Positions 1 through 6,048 of a DNA stretch of 6,271 nucleotides are shown one piece after another. The position numbers and the translations under genes are program-made. Position 1 is the first letter of the stretch, and every line of letters starts with the position of its first letter. Source of the stretch: Bifidobacterium breve (GTDB lineage: Bacteria; Actinomycetota; Acidimicrobiia; Acidimicrobiales; Ilumatobacteraceae). The notes beneath the pieces were generated by a model. It searched no databases. It was not told the DNA's origin and saw only the letters and a program-made list of their open reading frames with translations. The stretch lies in assembly GCA_943325425.2 (NCBI GenBank), contig CALPPJ020000088.1, positions 1 to 6,271 on the forward strand, given 5' to 3'.

Positions 1-9
1 CGTAAATAG

Positions 10-54
10 CCAAGTTGTTGGTGGTTAAGTCGTTAGTAGCCAAGTCTTTACGAG
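10..54. repeat. Imperfect 15-bp tandem repeat, about three units
   Basis: Three consecutive 15-base blocks (10-24, 25-39, 40-54) share AAGT at the same offset (12, 27, 42) and a TT pair further in. Neighbouring blocks match at about 10 of 15 positions by eye. The 9-mer TAGCCAAGT also occurs exactly at 7-15 and 37-45, which is two periods apart. The block lies upstream of the zinc-ribbon gene and no reading frame through it stays open. It could be decayed coding sequence, a regulator-binding array or chance. Function unknown. Confidence 0.35.
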
Positions 55-94
55 AAGTGAAGCCGCAGAATGTTCAAGATTTGGTTGAGTGCCC

Positions 95-100
95 TACGCT
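95..100 (+). promoter_or_regulatory. Candidate -10 box for a leaderless zinc-ribbon transcript
   Basis: TACGCT fits the actinobacterial TANNNT -10 pattern and ends exactly six bases before the ATG at 107. That would place the transcription start at or near the start codon. No Shine-Dalgarno sequence is visible before this ATG, which agrees with leaderless translation. The -35 match is weak (TTCAAG at 73-78, 16-bp spacer). This is pattern recognition only. Confidence 0.35.
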
Positions 101-106
101 CGCAAT

Positions 107-325
107 ATGTCCACTCGTTATCGCTGCACGTTGTGCGGAAACCTGACCCGATTTGATGTTGTCCGCACGCAGCGAACCTCGGCTTATTATCACTACACAA
201 CCGGTGGCGAATTGTCGATCGAGGATGAGAAGGTTCTCCTTGACGACCTGGAGTCGGTGTCGTGTCGCTGGTGCGGCCCGACGGGGAAGGTAGAAGAGTA
301 TGACGGGTCGGCCGAAGCCTCCTGA
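107..325 (+). CDS. Small two-CxxC zinc-ribbon protein, function unknown
   Basis: This is a 72-residue protein with two CxxC knuckles, C7-x2-C10 (CTLC) and C53-x2-C56 (CRWC), about 43 residues apart. That layout suggests one zinc ion held by four cysteines. The linker is rich in polar and aromatic residues (YYHYTTGGELSIED) and the C-terminus is acidic. There is no signal peptide or membrane segment, so a cytosolic location is expected. The ATG at 107 is preferred over an in-frame GTG at 89 because it starts just before the conserved-looking RYRCTLCGN segment and sits six bases after a -10-like box. The gene overlaps the next gene by 26 bp, which suggests co-transcription and translational coupling with the MBL-fold hydrolase. 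Similar short proteins occur in actinobacterial genomes as hypothetical proteins. RNA, DNA or protein binding are all possible, and I cannot choose between them. Confidence 0.75.
   Translation: MSTRYRCTLCGNLTRFDVVRTQRTSAYYHYTTGGELSIEDEKVLLDDLESVSCRWCGPTGKVEEYDGSAEAS
283..290 (+). promoter_or_regulatory. Ribosome binding site for the MBL-fold hydrolase
   Basis: GGGGAAGG lies nine bases before the ATG at 300, inside the coding region of the upstream zinc-ribbon gene. It supports the start at 300 and translation of the hydrolase from a shared mRNA. Confidence 0.55.
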
Positions 326-1253
326 ACTGATTGAACTATCCGACGGTTGCCTGGCTTACGTGCAACCCGACGGAAGTTGGGGTTGGAGTAATGCCGGACT
401 TGTAGTAGGTGACGGAGCTTCATTGCTCGTCGACACTTTGTTTGACTTGAAACTGACGCAGCAAATGTTGGACACACTTGCACCATTTACCCGTACGGCA
501 CCTATTCGTTCACTCGTGAATACTCATGCCAATGGCGATCACTGTTATGGCAATGAACTCGTCGCTGGTGCCGAAATCATTGCGTCAACGGCAGCGGCCC
601 ATGAAATGACCGAGGTTCCCCCAGAGATGTTGGCAGCGTTGAATGCCGCACCAGGCGAAATTGGTGAATTATTCCGTAGTTTCTTTGGGGCATTTGAATT
701 TGCTGATATCACGATGAAATTGCCGACCCGAACTTTTGACGTGCGACTTGACGTTGAAGTGGGTGGACGTTTGATTGAGTTAATTGAAGTTGGTCCAGCG
801 CATACCCGGGGCGATGTCATTGCTTACGTGCCAGATGCTCGAACTGTGTACACAGGTGATGTTTTGTTCATTGGTGGTACGCCCATCGTGTGGGCGGGAC
901 CACTGTCAAATTGGATTGCCGCATGTGATCTCATGCTCGGCATGGACGTTGAAACTGTGGTCCCTGGACATGGTCCGGTGACCGACAAACAAGGAATTGT
1001 TCAGGTTCGTGATTATTTGTCGTTCATTGAGCAAGGCGCATCGGCAAGATTTGAATCAGGCATGGACGCGTTTGATGCAGCGCGCGATATCGCTCGTGAA
1101 ATGTCGGTAACTGGCTCAAGCTTTGCCAGTTGGGGAGAATCAGGGCGGATCAGTGTGAATGTTGAAACTGCTTATCGCGCCCTTGACGCACAGCATCAAA
1201 GTCCCGATGTCGTTGAACAGTTCAGACGGATGGCACAGATTGAGCGCGGTTAG
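300..1253 (+). CDS. MBL-fold metallo-hydrolase with HxNxDH metal motif
   Basis: This 317-residue metallo-beta-lactamase-fold protein carries most of the family's metal ligands in order. Motif 1 is at H76-A-N78-G-D80-H81, the histidine of the AHTRGD stretch is H168, the bridging aspartate of TGD is D187, and the terminal histidine of PGHGP is H224. The canonical motif is HxHxDH, and here the second histidine is Asn78. The early strand ends in the usual LLVDT (42-46). Residues 230-317 form a mostly helical C-terminal extension. There is no signal peptide, so it is probably cytosolic. The family includes beta-lactamases, glyoxalase II, lactonases and many uncharacterised hydrolases, and the substrate cannot be read from sequence. 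Its start overlaps the zinc-ribbon gene by 26 bp and its 3' end overlaps SURF1 on the other strand by 32 bp. A hydrolase call is safe, but any narrower name would be a guess. Confidence 0.9.
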   Translation: MTGRPKPPELIELSDGCLAYVQPDGSWGWSNAGLVVGDGASLLVDTLFDLKLTQQMLDTLAPFTRTAPIRSLVNTHANGDHCYGNELVAGAEIIASTAAAHEMTEVPPEMLAALNAAPGEIGELFRSFFGAFEFADITMKLPTRTFDVRLDVEVGGRLIELIEVGPAHTRGDVIAYVPDARTVYTGDVLFIGGTPIVWAGPLSNWIAACDLMLGMDVETVVPGHGPVTDKQGIVQVRDYLSFIEQGASARFESGMDAFDAARDIAREMSVTGSSFASWGESGRISVNVETAYRALDAQHQSPDVVEQFRRMAQIERG

Positions 1254-1950
1254 CAATTGATTTGCGAACCGCAAGTACCCAGCCAACAATGACTGCGGTT
1301 GCGAAAATCAACCATTGAATTGCGTATGACAGATGGGAACCTTCAGAAAGTTCAGGGGGGCTGACCGGTAAGAGCGTTGAACTATCAGCGGGCTCTGAAA
1401 CTTCAGCGACAAGAGCAACGTTGAGAAGTTCTGGTTCAATTTGTTCTTGGAGACGAGCAATATCAAGACGGAAGAATTCTGCGAGTTCGCCGCTGGCTTC
1501 TCGTGCTTGACCCGTTGTACGGCCTTCGGTCGATCGCAGTACACCGACCACTTTGACAACACCAGTAGGCGCCGGTGGAGGTGTGGAATTGAGCGAGATA
1601 AATCCTCGATTAATGATGATGGCTCGTCCATCATCAAGGAGCAGGGGGGTCAACACATTCATTCCAGCCATGCCACCTTGGCTGCGATTGACGATCAGGA
1701 CCTGCTCGTCGGCGAGATAGGTCCCCTTGGCGCCAGCCGGTCGCCATTGGACTGCTGTTGCATCTGAAACATCCAATGTGCTGACATCAACGACACTTTG
1801 ACTTGAACGCTCAGTGACCTCGCGGTTGAAGGCCTTGCGGTCGTCCAGGCGATGAAACTGCCACAAAGACAAATAGACCATTAACACGACTCCAAAAATG
1901 CACAGCAGGTGAAAGGCGATCCACTTTGGACGGAAAAGGAAGCGATACAT
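1222..1950 (-). CDS. SURF1-family cytochrome c oxidase assembly protein
   Basis: The SURF1/Shy1 family helps build the haem a centre of subunit I of aa3-type cytochrome oxidases at the membrane. The protein has 242 residues from the ATG at 1950, or 243 if the adjacent upstream GTG at 1953 is used. Numbering from that GTG, it shows the full family layout. A first transmembrane helix (about 11-30) runs into the signature LSLWQFHRLDDRK (28-40). A large extracytoplasmic beta domain follows, with IVNRSQGGMAGMNVLTPL (87-104) and the INRGFIS segment (114-120). A second transmembrane helix (about 211-229) is preceded by the conserved HLSYAIQWLIFA (207-218). Length is normal for bacterial SURF1. No Shine-Dalgarno sequence precedes either start. 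No oxidase subunit or haem A synthase gene is visible nearby, so it appears detached from a cox operon within this window. It converges with the hydrolase gene, overlapping it by 32 bp. Confidence 0.93.
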   Translation of the reverse strand: MYRFLFRPKWIAFHLLCIFGVVLMVYLSLWQFHRLDDRKAFNREVTERSSQSVVDVSTLDVSDATAVQWRPAGAKGTYLADEQVLIVNRSQGGMAGMNVLTPLLLDDGRAIIINRGFISLNSTPPPAPTGVVKVVGVLRSTEGRTTGQAREASGELAEFFRLDIARLQEQIEPELLNVALVAEVSEPADSSTLLPVSPPELSEGSHLSYAIQWLIFATAVIVGWVLAVRKSIANRAQSVPSV

Positions 1951-1957
1951 CACAAGT

Positions 1958-1964
1958 TACGGTA
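1958..1964. promoter_or_regulatory. Overlapping back-to-back -10-like boxes between SURF1 and DUF4262
   Basis: The seven bases TACGGTA give a TANNNT match on both strands, TACGGT (1958-1963) on + and TACCGT (1964-1959) on -. The minus-strand box ends five bases before the GTG at 1953 and eight before the ATG at 1950, which fits a leaderless SURF1 transcript. The plus-strand box would start RNA about 20 bases upstream of the DUF4262 GTG at 1991. Neither has a good -35 element. Low-confidence prediction. Confidence 0.25.
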
Positions 1965-1967
1965 TCG

Positions 1968-1985
1968 CAATTGGGTCAATTGGGC
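1968..1985. repeat. Tandem 9-bp repeat CAATTGGG(T/C) in the divergent spacer
   Basis: CAATTGGGT (1968-1976) is followed directly by CAATTGGGC (1977-1985). Each unit contains the palindrome CAATTG, so the two palindromes are nine bases apart. The repeat fills most of the space between the candidate promoter boxes and the DUF4262 start. It could be an operator for either divergent unit, but no known regulator is recognised. Confidence 0.45.
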
Positions 1986-1990
1986 TGACG

Positions 1991-2509
1991 GTGTGGCACT
2001 CTATTTATGTGCCAGAAAACATTGAACTTCCCGATTTCAAGATTCCGCATGCCGAAAAAATCGAGTGGATGATTGAAACGAATGGTTGGGCTCTTGAACC
2101 AATCGCTGCCATGCTCGACTCGGACCCGCCTACGCCTGGTTACGCCTACACGATTGGCTTGCCAACGACTTTTTCATTTCCTGACATCGTGATCTTTGGG
2201 TTGGCCCCAGTTGCAGCAAAGGGGCTCATCGATTTAGTGATTGAGCAAGTGACCTCGGGAGTTGAAATTCCGCGAGATATTCCGCTGGTCGGGTTACTTG
2301 ATAACGAATTGCGTTGCGTGTTTTCAACCGTCGATGTACGAACTCATGCGCACTTGTTCACGACGGGTGTGAAGTGGTCGCGGGGGCAAGTCGGGGACAT
2401 GTTGCAATTGGTGTGGCCCGATCGCAATGGGTGGCTACCGTACGAATCGGGGTTTGACGCGAGTATGCGTCTCGCTCAACCGACTATCGGCACTCTGCCG
2501 ACGTTGTAA
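1991..2509 (+). CDS. DUF4262-family protein
   Basis: This soluble 172-residue protein resembles the DUF4262 family, whose function is not established. Recognisable family features are the central PPTPGYAYTIGLPTTF stretch (46-61), the following SFPDIVIFGL strand (62-71), and the C-terminal LQLVWPDRNGWLPYESGF (138-155) with its WPD and G-x-x-P-Y elements. There is no signal peptide or membrane helix. The start is uncertain. The GTG at 1991 gives the longest protein, and a GTG at 2009 would remove six residues. Neither has a clear Shine-Dalgarno sequence. The gene ends 11 bp before the alpha-mannosidase, which strongly suggests one operon. The pairing does not by itself show a role in glycan metabolism. 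The family assignment is from motif memory and is fairly sure. Confidence 0.8.
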   Translation: MWHSIYVPENIELPDFKIPHAEKIEWMIETNGWALEPIAAMLDSDPPTPGYAYTIGLPTTFSFPDIVIFGLAPVAAKGLIDLVIEQVTSGVEIPRDIPLVGLLDNELRCVFSTVDVRTHAHLFTTGVKWSRGQVGDMLQLVWPDRNGWLPYESGFDASMRLAQPTIGTLPTL

Positions 2510-2513
2510 AGGA
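2508..2513 (+). promoter_or_regulatory. Ribosome binding site for the alpha-mannosidase
   Basis: AAAGGA overlaps the stop codon of the DUF4262 gene. Its AGGA core lies seven bases before the ATG at 2521. This is a well-placed Shine-Dalgarno sequence that fixes the mannosidase start and fits translation from a shared transcript. Confidence 0.65.
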
Positions 2514-2520
2514 AAACGCT

Positions 2521-5500
2521 ATGGCTCATCGAGTAACTGCACCAGCGATGCAACGAGCGCGACGATTACTTGATCAGCGCGTTCAGCCATGTGTGACCCA
2601 TAGTGCGTTGGCGTTTGAGGTTTTCGCATCAGAAGAACTATTTGAGACTGTTTCATATGAAAAAGCGACTGCTCTTTCGTTGTCGCCTTTTGCTGTCGGA
2701 ACGAGATGGGGTAAGGCCTGGCATACCGTCTGGTTCAAATTGGTGGCGACAGTTCCCGCGAACCTCGCTGGGCAACCTTTAGTCGCAGCGATTGATCTTG
2801 GTTTTAATGGACGAGGCGATGGATTTCAAGTTGAAGGTTTGGCGTATCGTCACGGGAAAATTGTGCAGGCAGTCCAACCAGATCGTCGGCTCATTCATCT
2901 AGGTTCTGGTGCTCCAGGAGGAGTGATTGAGTTGTGGGTTGAGGCCGCTGCAACCCCGATCATTGCTGGCCATGCATTTGGTTATGGACCGACTCCTTTG
3001 GGCGATCCTGCATCATCGGGTAATGCCCCCTTGTATCAACTTCGACGCGCCGAACTTGCCGTTTTCGACCAAGGCGTTCACGAGTTAGCTGTCGCGTTGC
3101 ATACTGCGATTGATCTAACGATAGATCTTGAGGAAAGTTCATCGCAGCGAGCGCGAATGTTTGCTGCACTTGAGCGAGCGGGTAACGCGCTGAACGTCAA
3201 CGCGGTTTCAGAAACGGCATCGTCGGCGTTGGCTGAACTGAAGACTGTTCTCATTGGCGGGTCACCAGGTACTTCGCATCACATCGTTGCGGCTGGTCAC
3301 GCGCACTTGGATACAGCTTGGCTATGGCCAATTCGTGAAACTCGCCGCAAGGCGGTGCGGACTTTCGCGAATGCCGTTGACCTCTTGAAGAAAAATCCTG
3401 ATGCTGTATTCAGCCACAGCCAGGCGCAGCATTACGCGTGGGTCCGAGAAGAAGCCCCTGAGATTTTCGCGGAAGTTGTTGAATTAGTGAAAGCAGGTCA
3501 GTGGGAACCAGTCGGTGGGATGTGGGTCGAAACCGATCTCAATTTGCCGGTCGGCGAAAGTTTGTTACGACAAATGGTCCACGGGCAACGGGCATTTGAT
3601 TCGTGGTTTGGGATGCGATGCGATGGTGCATTTCTGCCTGATGACTTTGGATATCCCGGAACTCTTCCGCAGATCGTTCAACATGGCGGAGGGCGATGGT
3701 TCTTTACGCAAAAACTGAGTTGGAATGAAACAAACAAGTTCCCGCACCACACTTTTTGGTGGGAAGGTATTGATGGCTCGCGCGTCTTTACCCACTTCAG
3801 TCCCGTTGACACGTACAACGCCTTACTGACGCCATCGCAATTGCGCTTTGCTGAAAAGAACTTTGCTGACCATGTGGGTGCAACTCGTTCGCTTGTTTTA
3901 TACGGGCATGGTGACGGTGGTGGAGGTCCGACTCAGACCATGATTGATCGTGGCAGGTTGGCCAACAAACTCGAGGGTGTACCCCAAGTTTCATTTGGAA
4001 CTATTCGTAAGTTTTTTGCGGATGCCGAAATCGAATACGGAAACCAGGCTCAAACATGGGTCGGTGAAATGTATTTCGAAAAGCATCGTGGTACATACAG
4101 TTCTCAATTGGGTACGAAGCAGGGCAATCGCAATAGTGAGCGATTGTTGCACGAACTTGAAATATGGTCAGCGGCAGTTGGTCAACACGTTGACGAAATT
4201 GACGGACTGTGGAAACGGGTTTTGACCCAGCAATTCCACGACATCATTCCAGGCTCGTCGATTGCCTGGGTTCATGACGATGCCGAAGCCGAGCATGCTG
4301 CAGTCGCTAGTGAAATCGTTCAACATCTAGATGCCGTGCTAAGTCCCCGTACTGATGGTTCAACATGGTTACTTAATCCGGCCCCCGTGGCGATATCTGG
4401 AGTTGTTGATATTGATGGTCAACCACAGTGGGTTGAAGTTCCGGCAACATCGGGAACTCAGAATTTCTCATCTGATCTGCCGACCCAAGTGAGTTCAGTT
4501 GTTTGTGATCAAACCAATGACCAGTTAGCCGTGACCAACGGGCGTATTCGCGTTTGTTGGAATCAGCTCGGTGAAATGGTTCAACTTCTTGATTGTCAAA
4601 CGGGTCGATCATTGATGGGTGACAATCGTGTGAGTTCATTTGTCTTGCGGCAAGACACGCCGGCTGAATATGACGCCTGGGATATTGATTTAGCCGACGC
4701 CAATTCACCAGCGATTCCTGTGAAAAATGTGGGTGCTCCGCGCATTGAGTCACAGTCAGATTTGCGAGTCGTGGTTGTTGCCGATTTTGCAACCACCTAT
4801 TCAAAATTCCGTGTGCGTTGGTCGCTCACTGCAGACTCGTCACGTCTTGATATCGCACTTGATGCTGATTGGAATGAATCTGAATATCGACTTCAAGTGA
4901 ACTTGCCAACGGATGTTTTGGCCCGTGAAGCAACGTGTGGCACACAATTTGGTCATGTGCGTCGTCCTCGACATCACAACACATCGTGGGACGTTGCAAA
5001 GTTTGAAGTATGTGCGCATCGGTATGTTCACGTTGGCGAACCGGGTTGTGGCATTGCGGTTTTGGCTGATGGTCCGCGTGGTTACGACATACGTGGCAAT
5101 GCTTTGGCACTCACCTTGTTACGGTCACCAAAGTTTCCCGATCCCCAAGCCGACATGGGGCGACAACGCGTTGAATGGTCGTTATATGTCGATCAGTGTC
5201 CGGGTGATGTTGAGGGCATTGAGATTGAAAGTGCTCGGATCGCCCACCCGTATCGGATCATTTCTGGAACTCCGGTGGCCATAAGCGCAGGAATTCGTCT
5301 TGACGCTCGTGGTGCGTTGATCAGCGTGATCAAGCCGGCCGATGATGGGTCGGGAGATCTGGTGGTGCGATTGTGGGAGACCAGAGGAGCGAGCACGTCG
5401 GGAACCTTGAGTATTTCTCGGCCTGCTGCAACAGCAGTTCTGTGTAATGCGCTCGAGGAACCACTGAGTCCAGAGATCATCTCGGTCAAGGATGGAATCG

Positions 5501-5553
5501 TTGATGTTGAGTTGGCACCGTTCCAGATTCAGACGTTGAGGATCAGTGCTTGA
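2521..5553 (+). CDS. GH38 alpha-mannosidase, cytosolic Ams1/MAN2C1 type
   Basis: This is a 1010-residue glycoside hydrolase family 38 enzyme, expected to release mannose from alpha-mannosides with retention of configuration, using a divalent metal. An N-terminal beta domain (about 1-240) precedes the catalytic domain (about 250-520). The catalytic domain opens with AGHAHLDTAWLWP, where H262 and D264 are metal ligands. The nucleophile is D374 in FLPDDFGYPG. YGHGDGGGGP (461-470) and the WVGEMYFEKHRGTYSSQ stretch (513-529) line the family's active site. The third metal histidine is H573 in QQFHDIIPGSS. The C-terminal beta domains (about 615-1010) keep the Ams1-type block FEVCAHRYVHV (828-838) through YDIRGNALALTLLRSPKFPDP (about 855-875). 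There is no signal peptide, so it is cytosolic. Length is as expected for the subgroup and the gene looks intact. It follows DUF4262 by 11 bp. Natural substrate unknown: oligomannosides from internal turnover or import are both possible. Confidence 0.96.
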   Translation: MAHRVTAPAMQRARRLLDQRVQPCVTHSALAFEVFASEELFETVSYEKATALSLSPFAVGTRWGKAWHTVWFKLVATVPANLAGQPLVAAIDLGFNGRGDGFQVEGLAYRHGKIVQAVQPDRRLIHLGSGAPGGVIELWVEAAATPIIAGHAFGYGPTPLGDPASSGNAPLYQLRRAELAVFDQGVHELAVALHTAIDLTIDLEESSSQRARMFAALERAGNALNVNAVSETASSALAELKTVLIGGSPGTSHHIVAAGHAHLDTAWLWPIRETRRKAVRTFANAVDLLKKNPDAVFSHSQAQHYAWVREEAPEIFAEVVELVKAGQWEPVGGMWVETDLNLPVGESLLRQMVHGQRAFDSWFGMRCDGAFLPDDFGYPGTLPQIVQHGGGRWFFTQKLSWNETNKFPHHTFWWEGIDGSRVFTHFSPVDTYNALLTPSQLRFAEKNFADHVGATRSLVLYGHGDGGGGPTQTMIDRGRLANKLEGVPQVSFGTIRKFFADAEIEYGNQAQTWVGEMYFEKHRGTYSSQLGTKQGNRNSERLLHELEIWSAAVGQHVDEIDGLWKRVLTQQFHDIIPGSSIAWVHDDAEAEHAAVASEIVQHLDAVLSPRTDGSTWLLNPAPVAISGVVDIDGQPQWVEVPATSGTQNFSSDLPTQVSSVVCDQTNDQLAVTNGRIRVCWNQLGEMVQLLDCQTGRSLMGDNRVSSFVLRQDTPAEYDAWDIDLADANSPAIPVKNVGAPRIESQSDLRVVVVADFATTYSKFRVRWSLTADSSRLDIALDADWNESEYRLQVNLPTDVLAREATCGTQFGHVRRPRHHNTSWDVAKFEVCAHRYVHVGEPGCGIAVLADGPRGYDIRGNALALTLLRSPKFPDPQADMGRQRVEWSLYVDQCPGDVEGIEIESARIAHPYRIISGTPVAISAGIRLDARGALISVIKPADDGSGDLVVRLWETRGASTSGTLSISRPAATAVLCNALEEPLSPEIISVKDGIVDVELAPFQIQTLRISA

Positions 5554-5560
5554 TTGATGG

Positions 5561-5566
5561 CACACT
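5561..5566 (+). promoter_or_regulatory. Possible weak -10 box for the DCC protein gene
   Basis: CACACT ends six bases before the ATG at 5573, the same spacing as the box before the zinc-ribbon gene. It departs from TANNNT at the first base. No Shine-Dalgarno sequence is visible before this ATG, so a leaderless transcript is one explanation. Read-through from the mannosidase is the alternative. Confidence 0.18.
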
Positions 5567-5572
5567 TGCGCC

Positions 5573-5989
5573 ATGAGTTCGCCTTTGATAGTTGAGCCAA
5601 CACCGCTCCTTATTTTTGATGGCGACTGTGCGTTTTGTTCTCGATGTGTGCGATTTATCGAACGGCGTATTCGCCGTCACCCGCAGATCCAGTCGTGGCA
5701 GAGGTCTGATTTGGTTGCCCTTGGTCTGACCCAAGAGCAATGTGAAACTGCGGTACAGTTCGTTGATCGTGGGAGCATCACGTCGGCGCACGTAGCCGTC
5801 GCCCGAGTTTTGATCTACGGCAAGAAGGGCTGGGCCCTACTTGGCTACGCAATGTTATTGCCAGGCATCAAGCAGGTCGCCGGAGTTGTTTACCGCTGGG
5901 TAGCAAAGAATCGCGACCGAATGCCAGGGGGAACAGCCGAGTGTGCACTGCCGCAAAGCGAGCGCACCGAGCGTGAAATTGGCAACTGA
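5573..5989 (+). CDS. DCC-family (DUF393) thiol-disulfide oxidoreductase-like protein
   Basis: This 138-residue protein begins with a beta strand leading into the family signature LLIFDGDCAFCSRCVRFIE (12-30), which contains the DxDCxxC motif (D16, D18, C19, C22). A third cysteine, C25, extends it to CxxCxxC. The middle holds an SWQRSDL segment (41-47) and a hydrophobic stretch around 86-109 (WALLGYAMLLPGIKQVAGVV) that may touch the membrane. The C-terminus has a further cysteine in GGTAEC (C124). The family is thioredoxin-like and predicted to do thiol-disulfide chemistry, but partners are mostly unknown. It starts 19 bp after the mannosidase stop, without a clear ribosome binding site, so co-transcription is possible but not shown. 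Family call is firm, biochemical role is not. Confidence 0.88.
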   Translation: MSSPLIVEPTPLLIFDGDCAFCSRCVRFIERRIRRHPQIQSWQRSDLVALGLTQEQCETAVQFVDRGSITSAHVAVARVLIYGKKGWALLGYAMLLPGIKQVAGVVYRWVAKNRDRMPGGTAECALPQSERTEREIGN

Positions 5990-6048
5990 AACAGCGCTAA
6001 TTGACCCTCGAGTGGGGGAAATGGGCTGGCAGTCGTCAGAATAGAGGC
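5990..6048. other. Short intergenic spacer before the mutase gene
   Basis: This 59-bp gap is the longest non-coding stretch between genes in the window after the left edge. It probably holds the mutase promoter. TTGACC at 6001-6006 resembles a -35 hexamer, but no convincing -10 lies 16-18 bp downstream. CAGAAT at 6037-6042 ends six bases before the GTG. No terminator hairpin with a T-run is seen. Confidence 0.3.

Noticed and set aside
2..28. Possible tail of an upstream gene (VNSQVVGG then stop)
   Set aside because: Only eight codons are visible before TAA, too little to separate from chance, and it lies within the degenerate repeat.
1..52. Inverted repeat CGTAAA (1-6) with TTTACG (47-52) as a terminator or operator
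   Set aside because: Six-base arms 40 bases apart are expected by chance, and no T-run follows.
1441..1767. 108-codon plus-strand frame inside SURF1
   Set aside because: It is opposite the well-supported SURF1 coding sequence and has no recognisable domain.
4373..4804. 143-codon open frame on the minus strand inside the mannosidase gene
   Set aside because: It is antisense to conserved GH38 C-terminal domain coding sequence. The composition (many Gln, His, Arg, Asn) is typical of a reverse-strand shadow.
2521..5553. Possible mobile or horizontally acquired mannosidase island
   Set aside because: No transposase, integrase, flanking repeats or tRNA is present, and base composition looks similar to neighbouring genes by eye.
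5182..5574. 130-codon open frame on the minus strand under the mannosidase C-terminus
   Set aside because: It lies wholly antisense to clear GH38 coding sequence, its protein is low in hydrophobic core pattern and matches no family I recognise.
6005..6018. CCCTCGAGTGGGG as a terminator hairpin after the DCC gene
   Set aside because: The stem has only three good pairs with an interior mismatch, and no T-run follows. CTCGAG is simply a short palindrome.
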